A stretch of 18,936 nucleotides of DNA from JAITWN01 sp964384095 (GCA_964384095.1 CAYLKC010000035.1:1-18936), one strand, 5' to 3'; shown: positions 1 to 6,675, counted from the stretch's first letter. The notes: generated by a model not told the origin, from the sequence alone. Numbers and translations: made by a program.

Positions 1-1151
1 AGGCGATCGAACTGCGCGACGACGACCCGAAGCGCTACGGCGGCAAGGGCGTGACCCGCGCCGTCGCCAATATCCGCAACGAACTCCGGCCGGCGCTGCT
101 CGGCAAGGATGCGGCCGACCAGGCCGCGCTCGATCGTCTGATGATCAACCTCGACGGCACGCCGAACAAGTCGCGACTCGGCGCCAACGCGATCCTCGCG
201 GTATCGCTGGCGGCTGCGCGCGCGCAGGCGAAGGCGCGCGGGCTGCCGCTGTTCCGCCACCTCGGCGGCGACGACGGCGTGACGATGCCGGTGCCGATGA
301 TGAACGTCATCAACGGCGGTGCCCATGCCGAGAACCGTCTCGACATGCAGGAGTTCATGATCATGCCGGTCGGCCTGCCGAACTTCGGCGAGGCCCTGCG
401 CGCCGGCGCCGAGATCTTCCATGCACTGAAGAAGGTGCTCAGCAAGCGCGGGATGTCGACCGCAGTCGGCGATGAGGGCGGTTTCGCGCCCGACCTCGCG
501 AGGAACGAGGAGGCGATCCGCGTCATCCTCGAGGCCGTCGACAAGGCCGGCTATCGCGCCGGCGAGGACATCTTCATCGGTCTCGACCCGGCCAGCTCCG
601 AGTTCCATCGCGACGGCGCCTATCACCTGGTTGCCGAGGATCGCCATCTCGATTCCGCGGGCTTCGCCGATTACTTCGCCGACTGGGCCGCGCGTTACCC
701 GGTGCTGTCGATCGAGGACGGCATGGCCGAGGATGACTGGGACGGCTGGAAACTGCTGACCGACCGCCTCGGCGAGCGCGTCCAGCTGGTCGGCGACGAC
801 CTGTTCGTCACCAACACCGGCATCCTCAAACAGGGCATCGAGCGCGGCGTCGCCAATTCGATCCTGATCAAGGTCAACCAGATCGGCACGCTGACCGAAT
901 CTCTGGCCGCGATCGCGATGGCGAAGCAGGCTGGTTACAGCGTCGTGATCTCGCATCGCTCCGGCGAGACTGCGGACACCTTCATCGCCGACCTCGCGGT
1001 CGCGACCAACGCCGGCCAGATCAAGACTGGCTCGCTGTCGCGTTCCGACCGGGTTGCGAAGTACAATCGTCTGCTCAGAATCTCGGAAATGCTCGGAGGA
1101 CGTGAGCGCTATGCCGGTCGAGAGGCCTTTCCGGTCTTCGCCAAACGCTGA
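1..1151 (+). CDS. eno: Enolase, 5' end missing (cut by window edge)
   Basis: Enolase catalyses 2-phosphoglycerate to phosphoenolpyruvate in cytosolic glycolysis. The reading frame is open from base 3 (AIELRDDDP...) and gives 382 residues; compared with E. coli enolase (about 430 aa) roughly 46 N-terminal residues lie outside the window. Visible hallmarks in order are GDEGGFAP (catalytic Glu region), SIEDGMAEDDWDGW (Mg ligand), VGDDLFVTN (Mg ligand Asp), ILIKVNQIGTLTE (catalytic Lys), SHRSGETADT (substrate-binding His-Arg-Ser) and QIKTGSLSRSDR (substrate Lys). All are intact, so it should be active. The GTG at 51 is an internal Val codon, not the start. The stop is 9 bp before ftsB, the usual gammaproteobacterial eno-ftsB order, so co-transcription is likely. 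Identification is essentially certain. Confidence 0.98.
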   Translation, partial: AIELRDDDPKRYGGKGVTRAVANIRNELRPALLGKDAADQAALDRLMINLDGTPNKSRLGANAILAVSLAAARAQAKARGLPLFRHLGGDDGVTMPVPMMNVINGGAHAENRLDMQEFMIMPVGLPNFGEALRAGAEIFHALKKVLSKRGMSTAVGDEGGFAPDLARNEEAIRVILEAVDKAGYRAGEDIFIGLDPASSEFHRDGAYHLVAEDRHLDSAGFADYFADWAARYPVLSIEDGMAEDDWDGWKLLTDRLGERVQLVGDDLFVTNTGILKQGIERGVANSILIKVNQIGTLTESLAAIAMAKQAGYSVVISHRSGETADTFIADLAVATNAGQIKTGSLSRSDRVAKYNRLLRISEMLGGRERYAGREAFPVFAKR

Positions 1152-1160
1152 GGCGCGCCC

Positions 1161-1520
1161 GTGAGCGCCGGCTCGCTTTCTGCGGGCCGCGCCAGGGCGC
1201 GGCGCAAATCGCTGTGGCGACGCGCTGATGGCGGCGAATCGCGCTTTCTGCGCCTGCTCGTCGGCATATTCATCGTACTGCTGCTGATGCTCCAGTTCCG
1301 TCTCTGGTTCGGTGACGGCGGGGTCCAGGAACTGCTGCGCCTCAAGGCCGAGGTCGCGACGCAGCAGCAGGAGAACGACCAGCTGCGCGAGCGCAACGAG
1401 GCGCTCGATGCCGAGGTCCGTGACCTCAAGCAGGGCGAGGCTGCGGTCGAGGAGCGCGCGCGTCGCGAACTCGGCATGATCCGTCGTGATGAGACCTTCT
1501 TCCAGGCCGCCGGCGAATGA
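1161..1520 (+). CDS. ftsB: Cell division protein FtsB (divisome, bitopic membrane protein)
   Basis: FtsB forms the FtsQLB complex that activates septal peptidoglycan synthesis. The 119 aa product has an Arg-rich cytoplasmic head (1-29), one membrane segment (about 30-48, FLRLLVGIFIVLLLMLQF), the FtsB-typical RLWFGDGG just after it, and a periplasmic heptad-like coiled coil (about 55-95) ending in VEERARRELGMIRRDETFF, which matches the conserved FtsB C-terminus. E. coli FtsB begins almost directly at the membrane segment, so this protein carries about 27 extra cytoplasmic residues. The start is GTG; no in-frame ATG exists between it and the membrane segment. Its stop overlaps the ispD start (ATGA), indicating translational coupling in an eno-ftsB-ispD-ispF operon. 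Identity is secure by motif and context; the exact start is less so. Confidence 0.93.
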   Translation: MSAGSLSAGRARARRKSLWRRADGGESRFLRLLVGIFIVLLLMLQFRLWFGDGGVQELLRLKAEVATQQQENDQLRERNEALDAEVRDLKQGEAAVEERARRELGMIRRDETFFQAAGE

Positions 1521-2221
1521 TCGCCTGGGCCGTGATCCCCGCAGCCGGCAGCGGCCGCCGCATGGGCGGCAATCGCCCCAAGCAATATCTCCCGCTCGCC
1601 GGCAAGACCGTCATCGAACATGTGCTCGACCGCTTTCTCGCCCATCCGGCAATTCGCGGCATCGTCGTCGCGCTCGCTGAAGGCGATTCGTGGCATGAGC
1701 GCCTCGCGCGCGACAGCGGGGTGCCGGTGATGACCGTGGTCGGCGGCGCCGAGCGTCAGCTGTCGGTACTGAACGCACTGCATCGCCTGCGCGGTCTCGC
1801 GCGGCCGGACGACTGGGTGCTGGTGCATGACGCCGCGCGGCCATGCCTGCGTGCGGAGGATATCGATCGCCTGATCGACGAACTGCGCGATCACCCGGTC
1901 GGCGGACTGCTCGGCCTGCCGGTCGCGGATACGCTGAAACGCGTCGATGACGCGCATGAAGTCGTCGGTACATTGGGTCGCGAGCATCTCTGGTACGCAT
2001 CGACGCCGCAGATGTTTCGCCATGGCGAACTGACCGCGGCGCTCGAGCGTGCGGTGCGCGAGGCGGTCATCGTCACCGACGAGGCGGCGGCGATCGAGCG
2101 CACCGCGCGCATGCCGCGCATGGTCATCGGCAGTCCGGACAACATCAAGATCACCCGCCCGGCCGACCTCGCGCTCGCCGAGCAGTTCCTCCGGCACCAG
2201 GCGCTCGAGGTCGCACGCTGA
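1517..2221 (+). CDS. ispD: 2-C-methyl-D-erythritol 4-phosphate cytidylyltransferase
   Basis: IspD transfers CMP from CTP to 2-C-methyl-D-erythritol 4-phosphate, the third step of the MEP isoprenoid pathway. The 234 aa length is typical. The N-terminus has the CTP-binding Gly-rich loop AAGSGRRMGGNRPKQY (about residues 8-23, with the catalytic Arg and Lys), followed by VHDAARPC in the middle, the LWYASTPQMFR segment, and TDEAAAIE, which is the substrate-binding stretch of the family. The start ATG overlaps the ftsB stop by 4 bp and its own TGA shares one base with the ispF ATG, so the three genes are coupled. Separate ispD and ispF genes lie side by side here, unlike the fused IspDF of some alphaproteobacteria. 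Confidence 0.97.
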   Translation: MIAWAVIPAAGSGRRMGGNRPKQYLPLAGKTVIEHVLDRFLAHPAIRGIVVALAEGDSWHERLARDSGVPVMTVVGGAERQLSVLNALHRLRGLARPDDWVLVHDAARPCLRAEDIDRLIDELRDHPVGGLLGLPVADTLKRVDDAHEVVGTLGREHLWYASTPQMFRHGELTAALERAVREAVIVTDEAAAIERTARMPRMVIGSPDNIKITRPADLALAEQFLRHQALEVAR

Positions 2222-2706
2222 TGCGCATCGGCAGCGGCTTCGACGCCCATCGTTTCGCGCCGGGCAGGCGGCTGGTCCTCGGTGGCGTCGAGATCCCGCA
2301 TGACCAGGGCATGCTCGCCCATTCCGACGGCGACGTGCTGATCCACGCGCTGTGCGACGCGCTGCTCGGCGCGGCCGGTCTCGGCGATCTCGGCCGGCAC
2401 TTTCCGGACAATGATCCGGCCTTCAAGGATCTCGACAGCCGCGTGTTGCTGCGCCGTATCGTCGCAATGCTGATCGATCGCGACAGCCGCGTCCTCAATG
2501 CAGACATGACCGTGATCGCCCAGGCGCCGAAACTCGCGCCGCATATCCCGCAGATGATCGGACACATCGCTGCCGACCTCGGCGTGGACCCTGCACAGGT
2601 CAATATCAAGGCGACGACGACGGAAGGCATGGGCTTCACCGGCCGCGGCGAAGGTATTGCGGCGCAGGCGGTGGCGCTGATTTCGATCAGCGAGCGGGAT
2701 CGGTAG
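2221..2706 (+). CDS. ispF: 2-C-methyl-D-erythritol 2,4-cyclodiphosphate synthase
   Basis: IspF cyclises CDP-methylerythritol phosphate, releasing CMP, the fifth MEP-pathway step; the enzyme is a zinc-dependent homotrimer. The 161 aa product has the zinc ligands Asp8 and His10 in GFDAHRF, the HSDGDVLIH motif (residues 34-42, His42 as third ligand), GDLGRHFPD, and the C-terminal TTEGMGFTGRGEGIAA nucleotide-binding signature. All key residues are present. It is the last gene of the eno-ftsB-ispD-ispF run and its ATG uses the last base of the ispD stop. Immediately downstream lies a strong palindromic repeat (2744-2767) that could end or stabilise the transcript. Confidence 0.97.
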   Translation: MRIGSGFDAHRFAPGRRLVLGGVEIPHDQGMLAHSDGDVLIHALCDALLGAAGLGDLGRHFPDNDPAFKDLDSRVLLRRIVAMLIDRDSRVLNADMTVIAQAPKLAPHIPQMIGHIAADLGVDPAQVNIKATTTEGMGFTGRGEGIAAQAVALISISERDR

Positions 2707-2743
2707 GGCTCGGCAGGACTCGCTGCGCTCGCATCCCCCCTGG

Positions 2744-2767
2744 CCCCCCTTCGCAAGCGAAGGGGGG
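2744..2767. repeat. 24 bp palindrome, copy 1 (CAAG-loop orientation on +)
   Basis: Perfect inverted repeat: the arm CCCCCCTTCGC, two central A bases, then the reverse-complement arm. As RNA it folds to a 10 bp stem with a four-base loop. It begins 37 bp after the ispF stop. On the minus strand the loop reads CUUG closed by a G-C pair, a known extra-stable tetraloop. Confidence 0.85.
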
Positions 2768-2799
2768 AATGCGGGTATACTGCGCGCATCATATCGACA

Positions 2800-2821
2800 C
2801 CCCCCTTAGCTCGGGAAGGGG
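2800..2821. repeat. Degenerate palindrome copy
   Basis: The stretch begins CCCCCCTTAGC and ends GGGAAGGGGA, the same plan as the 24 bp palindrome with several mismatches. It lies between the two intact copies at 2744 and 2833 and looks like a decayed third copy. Confidence 0.5.
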
Positions 2822-2832
2822 ACTTCATGCCA

Positions 2833-2856
2833 CCCCCCTTCGCTTGCGAAGGGGGG
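2833..2856. repeat. 24 bp palindrome, copy 2 (CUUG-loop orientation on +)
   Basis: Same arms as copy 1 but with central TT, so it is in the opposite orientation; it is followed by CAGGGGGGATG, the inverse of the sequence preceding copy 1. It ends 16 bp from the stop of the minus-strand DAHP synthase gene, so it may serve as that gene's 3' hairpin too. Confidence 0.85.
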
Positions 2857-2872
2857 CAGGGGGGATGTCAGA

Positions 2873-3979
2873 TCAACCGCTGACCAGCTTCGACCGCCGC
2901 TCATACGCCTCGCGGGCGATGCGGATATCCTCGAGGAATATTGGCAGCTCCTTCAACAACAGCGCCTGCGGCCCGTCGACCAGGGCCTTCGCGGGATGCG
3001 GGTGGAAATCGACGAGGATCATGTTGGCGCCGGCGATGACGCCCTGTGCGGTGACATGCATGATGTCGAGCAGACCTTCGGGACCAACCGCGCGCGTGCC
3101 GACCGAGTGCGACGGATCGATGCACACCGGCATGCGCGTCAGCCGCTTGATCACCGGCACATGCGCGAAGTCGACGAAGTTGCGGTGCGGGTCGCCCATG
3201 TTGGTCTTCATGCCGCGCAGGCCGAAGATCACCTTGCGGTTGCCCTCGCTGGCCAGGTACTCGGCGGCGTTCAGAGACTCCTCCAGCGTGATGCCGAAGC
3301 CGCGTTTCAGCAATACAGGAAATTCGTGCTGGCGGCCGACGTTCTTCAGCAGCTCGAAGTTCTGCGTATTGCGCGTGCCGATCTGCAGCATGATGCCGGT
3401 GGGATTGCCGGTCTGTTCGAGCGCGGCGCGGATCTCGTCGATGTGATCCTCGTGGGTGATCTCCATCGCGATGCACTTGATGCCGTACTTGCCGGCAAGC
3501 TCGAACACATAGGGCAGACAGTCCTTGCCGTGACCCTGGAAAGAGTACGGATTGGTGCGCGGCTTGTAGGCGCCCATGCGCGTGCAGACCTGGCCGTGGT
3601 CGCGCAGCGCCTTCATCATCTCCTCGACATGCGCCGGATTGTCCACCGCGCACAGCCCGGCGAATACATGCAGCGTGTCCTGGCCGAAATGCAGGCCGTT
3701 GTACTCGAACGAGGTCGAGCGGTTGTCGCCCTTGTGACGTCCAAGGACGCGGTATTCTTCCGAGACGCGCACCACGCGCTCGATACAGGGCAGCGCGGCC
3801 ATGTCGGCCTCATCGAGCGTCAGCGTGTCGCCGACGAGATAGATCTCGGTCAGCGTCTGTAGCGTGCCGACCTCCTGATGCACCCGCGCCTGGATGTTCG
3901 GCAGGTGGGAAAGGTAGTCCATCAGCTTGCGGTATTCCGCGCTGTTCTTGTCGGTATTGGGGGCGAGTATCAGGATCAT
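2873..3979 (-). CDS. aroF: Divergent type I-beta DAHP synthase (3-deoxy-7-phosphoheptulonate synthase family)
   Basis: The family condenses PEP and erythrose 4-phosphate, the first step of the shikimate pathway. The 368 aa product has an N-terminal ferredoxin/ACT-like regulatory domain (about 1-75, MILILAPNTD...) and a TIM-barrel domain like Thermotoga/Bacillus enzymes: AYKPRTNPYSFQG (137-149), QIGTRNTQNFELL (199-211), LLKRGF (223-228), CIDPSHS (286-292) and FHPHPAKALVDG (325-336). Metal ligands Cys110, His291 and Asp335 are present. Odd points: the usual AGPCSVE reads AGLCAVD; the usual metal-ligand Glu (VEVHPEP) is Asp324 (VDFHPHP); the usual ERG segment reads LRG (254-256). These could mark a subfamily or a changed activity. 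The ATG at 3979 is chosen because a TATAAT promoter lies about 35 bp upstream and any longer frame would run through non-coding repeats; no clear ribosome-binding site is visible. The gene symbol follows the Thermotoga usage. Confidence 0.85.
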   Translation of the reverse strand: MILILAPNTDKNSAEYRKLMDYLSHLPNIQARVHQEVGTLQTLTEIYLVGDTLTLDEADMAALPCIERVVRVSEEYRVLGRHKGDNRSTSFEYNGLHFGQDTLHVFAGLCAVDNPAHVEEMMKALRDHGQVCTRMGAYKPRTNPYSFQGHGKDCLPYVFELAGKYGIKCIAMEITHEDHIDEIRAALEQTGNPTGIMLQIGTRNTQNFELLKNVGRQHEFPVLLKRGFGITLEESLNAAEYLASEGNRKVIFGLRGMKTNMGDPHRNFVDFAHVPVIKRLTRMPVCIDPSHSVGTRAVGPEGLLDIMHVTAQGVIAGANMILVDFHPHPAKALVDGPQALLLKELPIFLEDIRIAREAYERRSKLVSG

Positions 3980-4012
3980 GGTGGGAGTGAGTCCGGCGTT
4001 AAACGTGGAGCC

Positions 4013-4040
4013 ATTATAGCGGAAAAGGAGCTTCGTCGAA
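4013..4040 (-). promoter_or_regulatory. Sigma-70 promoter of the DAHP synthase gene
   Basis: On the minus strand a perfect -10 TATAAT (4018-4013) is preceded, after 16 bp, by TTCGAC (4040-4035, 3 of 6 matches to the -35 consensus). Predicted transcription start is near 4006, giving a leader of about 27 nt before the ATG at 3979. This supports the short start chosen for that gene. No attenuator fits in such a short leader. Confidence 0.65.
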
Positions 4041-4054
4041 TTCCGGTCGGCTTT

Positions 4055-4072
4055 GCCTGCGCAAGCGCAGGC
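4055..4072. repeat. 18 bp palindrome flanking composite element 2
   Basis: GCCTGCGC, AA, GCGCAGGC is a perfect inverted repeat whose centre (GCGCAAGCGC) resembles the centre of the 24 bp palindromes. It overlaps the left end of the composite element starting at 4071. Confidence 0.6.
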
Positions 4073-4083
4073 ATCCCCCCCGG

Positions 4084-4107
4084 CCCCCCTTCGCAAGCGA
4101 AGGGGGG
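4084..4107. repeat. 24 bp palindrome, copy 3
   Basis: Same sequence and orientation as the copy at 2744-2767, preceded by GCATCCCCCCCGG. Its right arm is the first unit of the tandem array that follows. Confidence 0.85.
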
Positions 4108-4211
4108 AGTTCTGTCCGCCTGGTTCGCAAGCGAAGGGGGGGAGTTCTGTCCGCCTGGTGCGCAAGCGAAGGGGGGGAGTTCTGTCCGCCTGGTGCGCAA
4201 GCGAAGGGGGA
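4091..4211. repeat. 34-35 bp tandem repeat, about 3.5 copies
   Basis: Units start at 4091, 4125, 4160 and 4195 (spacing 34, 35, 35). Each unit is the right half of the palindrome (CGCAAGCGAAGGGGG) plus AGTTCTGTCCGCCTGGT. The copies are near-identical, which points to recent slippage or unequal crossing-over. The unit is not a multiple of three and the array is not under coding constraint. Confidence 0.85.
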
Positions 4212-4246
4212 GATTCGCACGGAGAGTGAGGGGGAGGCTTTGTTTT

Positions 4247-4270
4247 CCCCCCTTCGCTTGCGAAGGGGGG
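4247..4270. repeat. 24 bp palindrome, copy 4
   Basis: Same orientation as the copy at 2833-2856 and followed by the same CAGGGGGGATG tail. It lies 28 bp beyond the aguB stop and could act as the aguAB 3' hairpin. Confidence 0.85.
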
Positions 4271-4297
4271 CAGGGGGGATGCCCGGATACGGGGAGG

Positions 4298-5188
4298 CTA
4301 GTCCCGAAACCGCCGGGTCAGATCACCATACGCATCGATGCGCCGGTCGCGCAGAAACGGCCACCAGCGGCGTACCTGCTCGCTGCGGCCGAGGTCGACC
4401 GTGTGCACCAGCACTGCCGGCGCGTCGTCGCCGGCGCGTACGAGCCATTCGCCCTGCGGGCCGGCGATGAAGCTCGATCCCCAGAAACGGATGCCCGGTC
4501 CCTGCGCGGACGGGTCCGGCTCGTGGCCGATACGGTTGCAGACCACGACCGGTAGGCCGTTCGCGATCGCATGGGCGCGCTGGATCGTCTGCCAGGCCTC
4601 GCGCTGGCGCGTGCGCTCGGCGTCGTCGTCGCGCTCGTCCCAGCCGATCGCGGTCGGGTAGAGCAGCAGCTCGGCGCCGGCCAGGGCCATCAGCCGCGCG
4701 GCCTCCGGGTACCACTGGTCCCAGCACACCAGCACGCCGAGCCGGCCCACCGAGGTCGTGATCGGGTGAAAGCCGAGGTCGCCGGGCGTGAAATAGAACT
4801 TCTCGTAATAGCCCGGGTCGTCCGGGATATGCATCTTGCGATAGAGACCGGCGAGCGAACCATCACGCTCGAGCACGATCGCGGTATTGTGATAGAGGCC
4901 GGGCGCGCGCCGTTCGAACAGCGAGCCGACGATGACGACGCCGAGTTCGCGCGCGAGCGCGGCGAGCCGTTCACTGGTCGGTCCGGGGATCGGCTCCGCG
5001 CGGTCGAACAGCGCAGGGTCTTCGGTCTGGCAAAAGTACGGTCCCGCGTGCAGCTCCTGCAGCAGCACCAGCCGCGCGCCTTGCGCTGCCGCCTCGCGAA
5101 TACCGGCCTCGCTGCGGCCGAGATTCTGCTCGCGGTCATCGCTGCAGGCCTGCTGAACCAGGCCGATGGTCAGGGTCTTGTTCGTCAT
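4298..5188 (-). CDS. aguB: N-carbamoylputrescine amidase
   Basis: AguB hydrolyses N-carbamoylputrescine to putrescine, CO2 and ammonia. The 296 aa product is a nitrilase-superfamily enzyme with the Glu-Lys-Cys triad visible as Glu45 (LLQELH), Lys118 (YRKMHIPDDP) and Cys155 (LVCWDQWYPEAARL); the CWDQWYPEAAR form and the GYYEKFYFTPGD segment are typical of N-carbamoylputrescine amidases. The ATG at 5188 is chosen because it overlaps the aguA stop in an ATGA arrangement and leaves the protein at MTNKTLTIGLVQQ, the family N-terminus; a longer frame to 5224 would only add aguA-overlapping residues. With aguA immediately upstream it completes the agmatine-to-putrescine route. Confidence 0.95.
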   Translation of the reverse strand: MTNKTLTIGLVQQACSDDREQNLGRSEAGIREAAAQGARLVLLQELHAGPYFCQTEDPALFDRAEPIPGPTSERLAALARELGVVIVGSLFERRAPGLYHNTAIVLERDGSLAGLYRKMHIPDDPGYYEKFYFTPGDLGFHPITTSVGRLGVLVCWDQWYPEAARLMALAGAELLLYPTAIGWDERDDDAERTRQREAWQTIQRAHAIANGLPVVVCNRIGHEPDPSAQGPGIRFWGSSFIAGPQGEWLVRAGDDAPAVLVHTVDLGRSEQVRRWWPFLRDRRIDAYGDLTRRFRD

Positions 5189-6228
5189 GTCAGCACGCCT
5201 TCGGGAAGCTGCATCGTAGCACAATGCAGGCTGCCGAATTGCGCGATCAGCGGGAGGCAGGGGATCTCGACGATGTCACGGCCGGGAAAACATTCGCGCA
5301 GGCGTTCGAGCGCGACGTCATCGGCCGGATCGTTGTACACCGGCACCAGCACTGCGCCGTTGATGACGAGGAAGTTCGCGTAGCTCGCCGGCAGGCGCTC
5401 GCCGTCGCGATTGCGCTTGGCCTGCGGCAACGGCAGGGGCACCAGCCGGTAGGGCTCGCCGTCGGCCCTGCGCAGTGCGGCGAGCTCCGCGGCCATGCGG
5501 CCGAGCTCATCGAAGTGTTCATCGTCGGGAACATCGCAGGCGGTATAGGCGATCGTCCGCGCATCGCAGAAACGCGCAAGCATGTCGATATGACTGTCGG
5601 TATCGTCGCCGGCGAGCGCTCCATGCTCGAGCCACAGCACACGCTCGATGCCGAACGTCACGCGCAGTCGGGACTCGATGTCGGCGCGCGCGAGACCGGG
5701 ATTGCGCGTCGGCGTCAGCAGGCATTGCGTCGTCGTCAGCAGTGTGCCTTCGCCGTCGCTGTCGATGCTGCCGCCCTCGAGCACGAAGTCCACGGCCTCC
5801 AGCGGCGTCGGCCCGTATATGCCCTCGACATGCAGCGTCCGCGTCAGTCGGTCATCGAGATCGGCGGGGTACTTGCCGCCCCAGCCGTTGAAACGGAAAT
5901 CGAGCAGCCGTGGCGCGCCGGCATCCAGCACCGTGATCGGTCCGTGGTCGCGCGCCCAGACATCATTGGCGGGCGCCAGCGGGAACACGATCTTGCCGAG
6001 TCGCCCGCGCGCCTTGCCGATGAGTTCGCTGACGTGGGCCCGATGCGCGGCGTCGGCGCAGACGATGATGACCTTTTCATAATGACTGATGCGGGCGGCG
6101 ATCGCCGCAAACACCGGCTCGACGGCGGCGAGGTCGTCGCCGAAGTCACTGTCGGGGCGGGGCCAGGTCAGCTGGACGCCGCTCTGCGGCGCCCATTCGG
6201 CCGGCAGGCGGCGCGCGGCCGGGCTCAT
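5185..6228 (-). CDS. aguA: Agmatine deiminase
   Basis: AguA converts agmatine to N-carbamoylputrescine and ammonia in the cytosol. The 347 aa product has the peptidyl-arginine-deiminase-like fold signatures WARDHGPI, FRFNGWGGKY, LEGGSIDSDG, DDTDSHIDMLARF (catalytic His and Asp) and the C-terminal GSLHCATMQ with the nucleophile Cys336. Length matches bacterial AguA. It overlaps the start of aguB by 4 bp, so the two enzymes of one pathway are coupled. About 30 bp upstream ends the small exported-protein gene; there is no room for much of a promoter, so read-through from that gene is possible. Confidence 0.96.
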   Translation of the reverse strand: MSPAARRLPAEWAPQSGVQLTWPRPDSDFGDDLAAVEPVFAAIAARISHYEKVIIVCADAAHRAHVSELIGKARGRLGKIVFPLAPANDVWARDHGPITVLDAGAPRLLDFRFNGWGGKYPADLDDRLTRTLHVEGIYGPTPLEAVDFVLEGGSIDSDGEGTLLTTTQCLLTPTRNPGLARADIESRLRVTFGIERVLWLEHGALAGDDTDSHIDMLARFCDARTIAYTACDVPDDEHFDELGRMAAELAALRRADGEPYRLVPLPLPQAKRNRDGERLPASYANFLVINGAVLVPVYNDPADDVALERLRECFPGRDIVEIPCLPLIAQFGSLHCATMQLPEGVLT

Positions 6229-6258
6229 GCGCGGGGCCGGGGCGCGACCCCGGCGGGT

Positions 6259-6570
6259 TCAGTCGGACGGGGGTGCGCCGGCGGAGCCGTTGTCCGCGGC
6301 CGCGGCCGGCATTGTCGGGAGATCGCGGGAGACCACACTGTGGATGACATGCCTGTGCTCGAAATAAACCGTATAACCCTCATAGACCCAGCGCGTGATC
6401 GGGGGCTCCCCGACCGGACCGCGGACCTCGAGGGGCTGTCCGAAGGCCTGTTCGACCCGGTCCATCGCCATCCCCTTGACCGGCATTTCGGCGCCGGCGA
6501 AGGCTGGATGCGCGAAGAGCCCCATTATCAGGCAACAGGCGGCGAGTGGTAAACACGGATTCTGGCGCAT
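6259..6570 (-). CDS. Small exported protein with a BamE-like sequence pattern, function unknown
   Basis: The 103 aa product starts with a Sec signal peptide (hydrophobic LPLAACCLIMGLFAHPAFA, cleavage probably after residue 25 in AFA-GA). There is no clear lipobox directly before the cleavage site. The mature part has GMAMDRVEQAFGQPLEVRGPVGEPP, then ITRWVYEGYTVYFEHRHVIHSVV, a pattern of a short helix followed by beta-strands that recalls BamE/SmpA-like domains; the last 20 residues are Ala/Pro/Ser-rich and probably disordered. A ribosome-binding site (GGGAG, 7 bp before ATG) supports the start. It is followed 30 bp later by aguA. I recognise the type of protein but no function is established; the BamE-like fold is an inference from pattern only. 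Confidence 0.75.
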   Translation of the reverse strand: MRQNPCLPLAACCLIMGLFAHPAFAGAEMPVKGMAMDRVEQAFGQPLEVRGPVGEPPITRWVYEGYTVYFEHRHVIHSVVSRDLPTMPAAAADNGSAGAPPSD

Positions 6571-6675
6571 GACTTTCTCCCGCGGGTGACGCGATGCAGC
6601 GTTGTCTGGGCTTGCAGCAAGGGATATCGGCCGGATCGGCCGGGATTACAGTCCCGACGGGGGGGCTGGGCGGGT

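Larger units (their letters stand above)
2731..2867. repeat. Composite inverted-repeat element 1 (BIME/REP-like)
   Basis: This element fills the convergent gap between ispF and the DAHP synthase gene. It starts with GCATCCCCCC (2731-2740) and ends with the near-inverse GGGGGGATG (2859-2867). Inside each end sits a 24 bp palindrome (2744-2767 and 2833-2856) in opposite orientation, and the ~65 bp core holds a degenerate copy (2800-2821). The same end-palindrome-core-palindrome-end plan recurs at 4071-4282. This resembles REP-pair elements; it carries no gene. The dual orientation also fits a two-way transcription terminator or mRNA 3'-end stabiliser for ispF and the opposing gene. Confidence 0.75.
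4071..4282. repeat. Composite inverted-repeat element 2 (BIME/REP-like) with internal tandem expansion
   Basis: This is the main content of the 318 bp gap between the DAHP synthase start (3979) and the aguB stop (4298); besides the promoter at 4013-4040 nothing else is seen there. The element begins GCATCCCCCC (4071-4080), has a 24 bp palindrome (4084-4107), a tandem array, a second palindrome in opposite orientation (4247-4270) and ends GGGGGGATGC (4273-4282). The plan matches element 1 at 2731-2867. It separates aguB from the promoter of the next minus-strand gene, so it may end aguAB transcription. Confidence 0.75.

Noticed and set aside
51..53. GTG at 51 as the enolase start
   Set aside because: The frame is open from the window edge and the preceding residues (IELRDDDPKRYGGKG) match the enolase family, so the gene starts before the window.
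3980..4165. Extending the DAHP synthase by 62 residues upstream
   Set aside because: The added residues translate the promoter and the repeat array (the frame shifts with each 35 bp unit). The family N-terminus and a TATAAT promoter both place the start at 3979.
4091..4211. CRISPR array
   Set aside because: The repeats are contiguous 34-35 bp tandem units with no unique spacers, and no cas gene is nearby.
5224..6552. 442-codon plus-strand frame opposite aguA
   Set aside because: aguA has all catalytic motifs on the minus strand; the plus frame has none and biased composition.
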